From assembly GCA_037447655.1 (NCBI GenBank), contig JBBHKE010001332.1:124299-188298 (forward strand): a DNA stretch of 64,000 nt. The letters are read 5' to 3'. The number at the start of each line of letters is the position of its first letter. The stretch's first letter is position 1. The position numbers and the translations under genes are program-made. The stretch is from Zygnema cylindricum (taxonomy: Eukaryota; Streptophyta; Zygnematophyceae; Zygnematales; Zygnemataceae). Below the pieces are notes generated by a model. That model searched no databases. It was not told the DNA's origin and worked only from the letters and a program-made list of their open reading frames with translations. Shown here one piece after another: positions 57,800 through 64,000 of this stretch.

Positions 57800-58298
57800 T
57801 CGTAGCCCATATCTCATGTAACTTTTGGGTTCACCACATCCCTCATCAACATCCAACTATCATTTTCACAAAACAAGGTCTCGGAAAAAGAGGTAGTCAA
57901 TCCGTTGTTCAATCTTTTTTTTTTTTAATTGAGAAATAACTAGCATCTCCACTCCTCGTACAATAGTCTCTAATTTTTTTGAAGTCTCTAATTTTTATGA
58001 AGTCGTTCGACAAGTTATTCCATCATTTTTTGCATTCACTCCAATCACGTGTAGCTCCCTTCTCTTTTAGTGTTTCCGTCATGGTTTTCTACTTTTCAAC
58101 CTTATAACCAAACTTTGACTTGGCACTCTACTCGGGGCTCTCGTAAAATTCTTGTTTCTTAGCCTCGTTCAGAAAGCCTATTTCGTAAAGCTCCTAATTT
58201 TCGTTTCTGTTCCGTAGGCTACTATTTTTTTTTTCTGGTCATATCCCATCAACAACAACTTTCTTCCCAGTTGTTTTCTTACGTTTTTGAGGGCTCAT
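57800..58298 (-). pseudogene. Myb/SANT-like gene, 5' part (split by E9)
   Basis: The ATG at 58298 starts a basic N-terminus (MSPQKRKKTTGKK). It is followed by a helix-rich segment with spaced Trp residues (TRDWSECKK, WNNLSNDFIKIRDF near 58000-58060) and SGDASYFSI near 57945, as in trihelix/SANT-like DNA-binding domains. At least five in-frame stops are present. The C-terminal part lies beyond E9. Confidence 0.58.
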
Positions 58299-58811
58299 AA
58301 CGTTTGTTTAGGGTGAAAAAAGAGTTTGTGTGGGAGATAATGCATGAGTAGATGGAATTATAGGGTGGGAAGGCAAAGAAGCTACTACACTACTTGAGAA
58401 GGGTGGGAATGGCGTTTTTAAGGTGTTTAAAAAAGGATCTAGATTTTTTAATAATCGTGGAGGAAAAATAGAGCAACGTTCGATAGCTTCCACGTGTTTA
58501 GTTAGAGGATGAGGCAAAGAAAGCTCTACAAATAGTTAGGGAGATTGTAGGAAGTGTAAGGGAGGCAAAGAAACAAGAGGTTAGGGTAAGAGAACTAGTG
58601 GCATCATTTAGGGGAGAAAGTGGAGGCACAAATACAAACGGTGATGGTCCATCCGATGAAAATGATGATAGAGGAAGGGGTTTTATATTTGTTGAAGGAA
58701 CGTTTGTTTCATTCGTCTCTAAACCCGTGGTGTAAACCCGTGGTGTTGTTTATCACATTTGCGGACATATTTCTTGGAAGCAAAGGAAAAGGAAAACAAC
58801 AATAGTTGGGA

Positions 58812-58920
58812 ATTCTCTCGCCCTCTTTCTCTTTCTTTCCCTCACTTTCTCCCTCTCCACCTCTCCCTCCCCCTCTCCCTAGCCCTCTTCCTCTACCTCT
58901 CCCTCTTCCTCTCCCTCACT
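58812..58920. repeat. CT-rich microsatellite-like run
   Basis: About 110 bp of almost pure CTCCCT/CTTTCT words on the plus strand. Confidence 0.85.
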
Positions 58921-59094
58921 TGTCTTTAAAAAGGTGAAAATATCATTGAGTTACACTAACTAACACCGCATGTTTCGTCGCGAATATCTTTCAGTCCGAA
59001 AAAGTCCCTAGAGAACTACCGCAATCAATGCTAATAGTAATGGGTGATTTACTACAATAGTAATAGTAAAAGTAATAATAGTAAAAGTGAAGCA

Positions 59095-59175
59095 GTGAAG
59101 CACAAAAGCATTAGAACAAGTGAAGCACAAAAGCATTAGAACAAGTGAAGCAGTGAAGCACCAAAGCATTAGAAC
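59095..59175. repeat. 25-bp minisatellite, three units
   Basis: GTGAAGCACAAAAGCATTAG recurs at 59095, 59120 and about 59153, with an extra GTGAAGCA in the last unit. Confidence 0.85.
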
Positions 59176-59219
59176 ACTAACACAGTATACCAACAGCAAA
59201 AAAAAGAAACCATACAATA

Positions 59220-59640
59220 AACATTAAACAGCAAAGCAAAACAGAAAACCTTAAACAATAAACATTAAACAGCAAAGCATTAAAGCAGAAAACCAGCAAA
59301 GCATTAAAGCAAAAAACCAGCAAAGCATTAAAGCAGAAAAAAGCAAAGTATTAAAGCAGAAAAACAGTAAACTAGTGGTACAATGTGCAGCACGAAAACA
59401 ATGAAAAGTAAAAAAGTGAAGAAGAAAGGCAATCCGTAAATGAGTATAAACAGTAAACATTAAATAGCAAAGCATTAAAGCAGAAAACCAGCAAAGCATT
59501 AAAGCAGAAAAAAACAAAGAATTAAAGCAGAAAAACTGTAAACTAGTGGTACAATGTGCAACAGGAAAACAATGAAAAGTAAAGAAATGAAGAAGAAAGG
59601 CAATCCGTAAAGGAGTATAGTAGTAAAATAGTATATCAGT
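59220..59640. repeat. Nested minisatellite, about 24-bp and 171-bp periods
   Basis: CAAAGCATTAAAGCAGAAAA-type units repeat at about 24 bp. A larger unit with ACTAGTGGTACAATGTG recurs at 59371 and 59542. Reading frames across it are by-products of the repeat. Confidence 0.82.
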
Positions 59641-59659
59641 AAACACCGTCACAGTGAAC

Positions 59660-61840
59660 AAAAAACTAGTAAAACAAGATACAACAGCAAAACTGAAAAC
59701 CGTAAAAAATAACGTTAACAGGCAAAGAAGTGAAGTAGTGAAGTGTTAAAATAGTAAAGTAGGAAACAACGACAAACCGTAAAATAATAAACAATTAAGC
59801 AGTAAAGGGGAAGGCATTTATACAAGAAATTGTAAAATAATATAATAATGGAAAAAAAAATGATAGAAACTACTACAAAACACATCATCGTAAATTGAGA
59901 TTAACCTTATGATGAAAAAAAAACAGTAAGGAAAAAAATGCAGTGAGGAAAAAAAAAGGCGAGAAAAGAAAATACTTTTCCCCAAGAAAGAATGTCGTGG
60001 GCCAAATTTTTTGTCGAGTGTTTCAGGTTCTAACACTATAAACTTAAACCCGAGACGTCGCGAATACGCCATGATCCATTTGAAAAGAAAAAAAGCAGAA
60101 ATTAAAAGATTTTCACTGGCATAAAACAATATATTCTAAATTAGATAAACTAGATTAAAACAAAAAAATCAAATTGCATAACATTGTTGACTTTCTACAG
60201 CACATGGATGATAAAATCGTTGATTTGGTGTGCGGTACAAGGTTTATTTATGACTATTGACTAAGGAATATTGACCATTTGCTGTTTCATTTTTTATTTT
60301 ATTTTTTATCGATTCACGAATGGCAGTAAGGCAAAAACAGTTAAGCATTTAGTAAATAATAATGTTCACAATTAGGATTGTAAAGTTTAACTTTAAACAA
60401 TAAAATTCGCAAGTTGGTCTTTAACCATTGATCTTAAACTAATACTCTAAAAAAATGATCGTTGAATGTGATGACTTTCTGTTTAAAACTTCAACACTTT
60501 AATAAAACTAAATAACCAAATATAACATAAAATCGTTAAAAAAATCAGTGGTTTTTGAAATTACTAACGCTCATTTGACCATATTTGATTGTAGTTTGAA
60601 CAAATTTTAAATGGAAATTGGCTCCTTTCATAGATTTAAGAGTTCAATAGTAGGTTTTAAACATTTACGTGAATAACTAGGGAAAAAAAATAGATAGGGG
60701 AATAAAATTCACCATAAACATAAAACAAATAAGATAAACGAATAGGAAGAATGTTAAACATCAAAATATGAAATTATTTTTTAACTAACCAGAACATACA
60801 AAGAATATCAAAAAAATGATAACCTAAAAATAGAAAAACACGCGGTAGGTGGGAAATTTAATCGATGAAGCAAGGATTTCAGCGGATACGGGGATGGACA
60901 GGGAAACTTGAGGAGATGGGGACACGGGAAAAGAGAGGGAGGGAGAGAGAGTAAAAGAGAAAGAAAGGGGGATGAGGAGAGAGGGAAACGACAAAAATGC
61001 AAACATAACATAGTGTTGTTGAATGCCATCAAAGAGTTCAAATTCAAAAGAGGAAAAAAAATACAAATTTGAAAAATTTATCTCATATTTGATTTATTCA
61101 CGCCTAATTTAAGTTTTCTTTTTAACTCCTAGTGGAGAAAAAAAATGAAATTAATAATAATAATAATAATAATAATAAAAATATAGTTTTATAATAATCG
61201 ATTTGCACAGGAGATTAAGTGTGACGAAATGAACCAATATTAAACACAATAATTAGAGTTTTTTTTTTGTAATTCTGGTCCTATAAAAACGTGGTAAATT
61301 TTCCAGATGAAACAACATAATAAATTAGACTTATTACCCTTATTTCTCCGGGTTAAAAAACATAGCACTAATAATTGTGGGTTTTCATTTTGTTAAAGCA
61401 AAAGAAGTGTTTCAATACCTTTGATAGTGGTCGAAAAACGACACACTCATTGTTTTCTCCAAATTCCCACCGGTCAGCGTAGAGCCGCCTCGTGACAGGA
61501 TAACGAAGAGTGCAGTTTGAAGGAGAGAATGCGAGGCTGCGTGAGAGAGCCGGCGTGTGCGACTTGCTGGGGCGTCGTTAGAGATTTCTCTCGATTTCGT
61601 GAAATGGCATTGGAATTTTCAGACCCTTGAATGGAAAAATCCGTACTGAACGAAACGCGACAAAACAAAACAAATTGTGTACTTTAATGGTTGAAAACAG
61701 ACAAAAAATAACGAATACTGTACCTTTCGCAGTCGCTTGAACTCTTTGAAATTTGTGTAAAAATATTTACATGTGCCAATACGTGTTCCTACTTATTTTT
61801 CAAAAATACTTTGTTTTAAAACACATCTTCCCTATGTTTT
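59660..61840. other. AT-rich, low-complexity DNA without a supported gene
   Basis: Includes a nine-unit TAA microsatellite at 61152-61178 and a GA-rich run at 60925-60985. No coding or RNA signal that I can support. Confidence 0.6.
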
Positions 61841-61849
61841 AAAGAAAAG

Positions 61850-62260
61850 TTTGAAGATGACGCTTTCGGGCGTGGCCGTGGGTCGAGGAACACAAGACGA
61901 CAACCTGTAGTACATCGTAACTTTGATGACAACGCAAAATGTACTTCTCATTTTTTCTATTTTTTTGTACAGTTGAAACTTACACGGTACGCCTCTAAGT
62001 TCTACAGGAAAACAATAGAAAAAAAACCCTTAGGCACATGGAGACGCACCCTAAGTATGGGTCCTTTTTTCTGTCGTTTTCCTTTAAAATTTAACGCCGT
62101 ACTGCTTAAGTTGTGACAGCACTACGAAATCGCAAATTTGTAGAGTACAATTTGCGTCATCGTCAAACCTCAGATGTACGAAAATTTGTCGTCTTGTGTT
62201 TTTTCGACCCATTGTCACGTCATCTTTAAACTTATCATAAACCACATCGGCAATGTGTTT
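61850..62260. mobile_element. Long foldback element (MITE-like)
   Basis: The left half (GTTTGAAGATGACG...ACAAGACGACAA...) is followed by its imperfect reverse complement (about 62055-62260, ending CGTCATCTTTAAAC). The arms are about 190 bp and nearly adjacent. The left half also matches 22310-22570, which shows that the sequence is dispersed. Confidence 0.65.
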
Positions 62261-62989
62261 TAAGCAAAGTAGAACTGTTTACACAAATATGAAAACATAT
62301 TTCCACGTGTGAAAAGTTTTCAAAAGTTTTTGACGACTGAAAAAAATACAAGGTTGTTCGTTTTTGTCCACGTGCACCTTGTATGGTTTTTTTTTAAGGG
62401 GTCTCGATGGTGTAGTGTCATTTCACCTAAAGGTGAAAAATCTACGAAGGTGAAAAATCTGCGAAGTCATGGCAGCCGGATAGGAGAGGTTTACGGAAAG
62501 GCATGTCGTACATCCACGGCTGCAAGGCTGTATGTCTACGATGTCACGCAATGACATGCGTTAGCCAAATTGTTTCAAAAATTACGATGTGTCTTACGAC
62601 ACTTCAAAAAGTTTCGAAAAATACGGTGCGGCAAGACAGATTGTACACGTTGACAGCCGTCACGGGCGTTGTTGACGTATACAATCGTCACAAACTTAAG
62701 TAACAATTTCGAGTAAACACATAGAGACACCTAAAATCCGAGTCCGCCGGATCCGCGCTAAAAAACAAAGTAATTTCGCTAAGTTACAAGTACATGGGGC
62801 CGTACCCTAACTCTCTCTCTCTCCTATCTAGAGTCTATGAAATAAACTAGTGACATGAGAATTTCTTTTTCAACAGGGGCCCGTACATATGTAGTATGAA
62901 AAATAATGTTCGAGAAAATGTACGAAAGGCCCATACTTCCCCCTCCCCCCCCCCCTCGGGTGCGCGCGGGGGAGGGGTGTTTAATTTTA

Positions 62990-63500
62990 TTTTGGCAACC
63001 CAACGTTCGGAAACATCGCTATAGTTATAGATCCGATAGTTAATACTGTGATACGAATTCAACCCAAATAGAAATTTTGCCATAATTTTTTGGTGGTCTC
63101 GGAGCGATATATCGACTATCGGAATCATGGCGATAGGAAATCACTCGGTACAAAACGCTACAAAAATATCTGTTGGAAAGACGATATTTCTAATGTCGTG
63201 TATCGGGAAAAAACTCACAGCGATAAAACTGATAACGATAGTTATCGATTATCGAACCGTGAAGGACTGAAGGGTTACGGAATCAATACAAAACTAGTGT
63301 TGTGTATCGGTAAAAAAATTATCGCGATAACACCGATACCGATAGTTATCGGTTATCGAACGGTCAGAGGTACCGATATATCGGTCCGAGACCAACAAAT
63401 TCCATATCGGCGATAACTTTAAAAATATATAGTACGCATACTATAGTACCTTATTGTATACTGTATTATACAATTTACATTATATAGCGTGGCATGCCAC
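62990..63500. mobile_element. TATCG-rich inverted-repeat element, copy 3 (complex)
   Basis: TGTTGTGTATCGG at about 63297 matches the terminal repeat of the copies at 48 and 49 kb. Many TTATCGATTATCG words and a GCGTGGCATGCCACG palindrome (about 63486-63500) are present. A second partial unit lies at 63090-63290, so two copies may be joined. Confidence 0.55.
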
Positions 63501-63679
63501 GTATTCGAATCTGTTCCGTAACTATTTAACTGAAAATGTTTACGGACAACGCAACACAGAAAACGCTGGCCAGTTAACTGAACAGAAATTTTACAGCAAC
63601 GTACGGCATTGTACCGACAAACTGGTGAACATGGAACGGAAAAAGGACGGCGGACACAAAGTACAATGGACGCAAAACA

Positions 63680-64000
63680 ACATTTTGCGCGCCGCCAGAA
63701 TCGAACGGACGACTTGGAATGAGAAAACCGACGGCCAGCGTGAGCGCCGGCATCCCGGAATGGCTCTTTTGGCGGCTTACGCCAAAAAAGCCGACAATTT
63801 GACACGTGGCAGGTCTCCAGTGGATCCCAAGGAAGAAAGGGACCAAGCCATGGCGTCGGATGTGAAAGGTACATCGTTTTATTGTATCCGTACCAAAATC
63901 GTACACACCTCATGGCGGCTACTGTACCTTCTGTGCTTGTACAACTGTACAACAACAGTGATCTGATTGGTAGACACCTCAGTAGATAGGGGTTGTGAGT
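63680..64000 (+). mobile_element. Probable start of a further LTR family, cut by the window end
   Basis: The end of the window has the same order of signals as the copia LTRs: a B-box-like complement (GAATCGAACGG near 63700), GACACGTGGC near 63801, six GTAC motifs at 63869-63950, then TGATTGGTAGACACCTCAGTAGATAGG. That string closely resembles the segment before the start site in types A and C. Confidence 0.5.

Noticed and set aside
51340-57804. 5-bp target duplication for E9
   Set aside because: Flanks TCCTC and TCGTA do not match, so no duplication can be claimed.
58520-58805. Plus-strand coding-like segment beside the Myb/SANT-like gene, considered as the N-terminus of a Harbinger transposase
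   Set aside because: Short, frame-broken and without catalytic residues; only the divergent position is suggestive.
59085-59640. Regularly spaced repeats resembling a CRISPR array
   Set aside because: Units are directly adjacent, without unique spacers, in a eukaryotic context.
59251-59661. 136-codon minus-strand frame rich in Phe and Leu
   Set aside because: By-product of the 24-bp minisatellite; the protein repeats follow the DNA repeats.

Overview
The window looks like repeat-dominated nuclear DNA of a land plant or close relative. I found no intact host gene, rRNA or confident functional tRNA. The plant assignment rests on Ty1/copia gag-pol of plant type and on a primer-binding site that matches 15 nt of the plant-type initiator tRNA-Met anticodon arm. 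Species cannot be named. A non-flowering plant is plausible but only inferred. Nearly every coding stretch is a decayed retrotransposon, and two runs of ten N (30281 and 42089) mark assembly gaps.

Layout. Nine Ty1/copia copies are recognisable, called E1 to E9 here: E1 (+, 1-5122), E2 (-, 5123-9063 plus 15387-16813), E3 (+, 9113-15386), E4 (+, 19520-20956), E5 (+, 33689-40069), E6 (-, 35777-38480), E7 (-, about 42255-44529), E8 (-, 44545-48090) and E9 (+, 51345-57799). They fall into three related LTR types of about 1 kb: A (E1, E4, E8), B (E3, E5) and C (E2, E6, E7, E9). They are nested. E1 sits in the 3' LTR of E2, E3 sits in the gag of E2, and E2 sits in a different element called X. E5 also sits in X, with a perfect 5-bp target duplication, and E6 lies inside E5. 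E9 splits a Myb/SANT-like gene.

Element X is the most unusual resident. It is seen on the minus strand in two interrupted copies: 16814-19519 plus 20957-21855, and 30898-33688 plus 40070-41952. It carries a gag with a CCHC knuckle, a retropepsin and, fused in the same frame, a complete but mutated C5-cytosine DNA methyltransferase domain. Its LTR contains a TATA box just upstream of a 26-nt segment that is complementary (25/26) to the sequence directly after the LTR. This suggests self-primed reverse transcription.

Shared LTR features of the copia copies. The gag ATG lies inside the primer-binding site, opposite the CAU anticodon of the primer tRNA. Each LTR type carries an antisense tRNA-like module with A-box-like and B-box sequences. 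Each also has a dense run of GTAC motifs in the promoter region.

The rest: 24.76-27.64 kb holds a Ty3/gypsy gag-protease remnant. 29.33-29.97 kb holds a hAT-type non-autonomous transposon. 48-50.8 kb and 58.8-63.4 kb hold inverted-repeat elements, tandem arrays and low-complexity DNA. The last 0.5 kb probably begins another LTR. The stretches 21856-24760, 27648-29330 and 60130-61800 show no gene that I can support.
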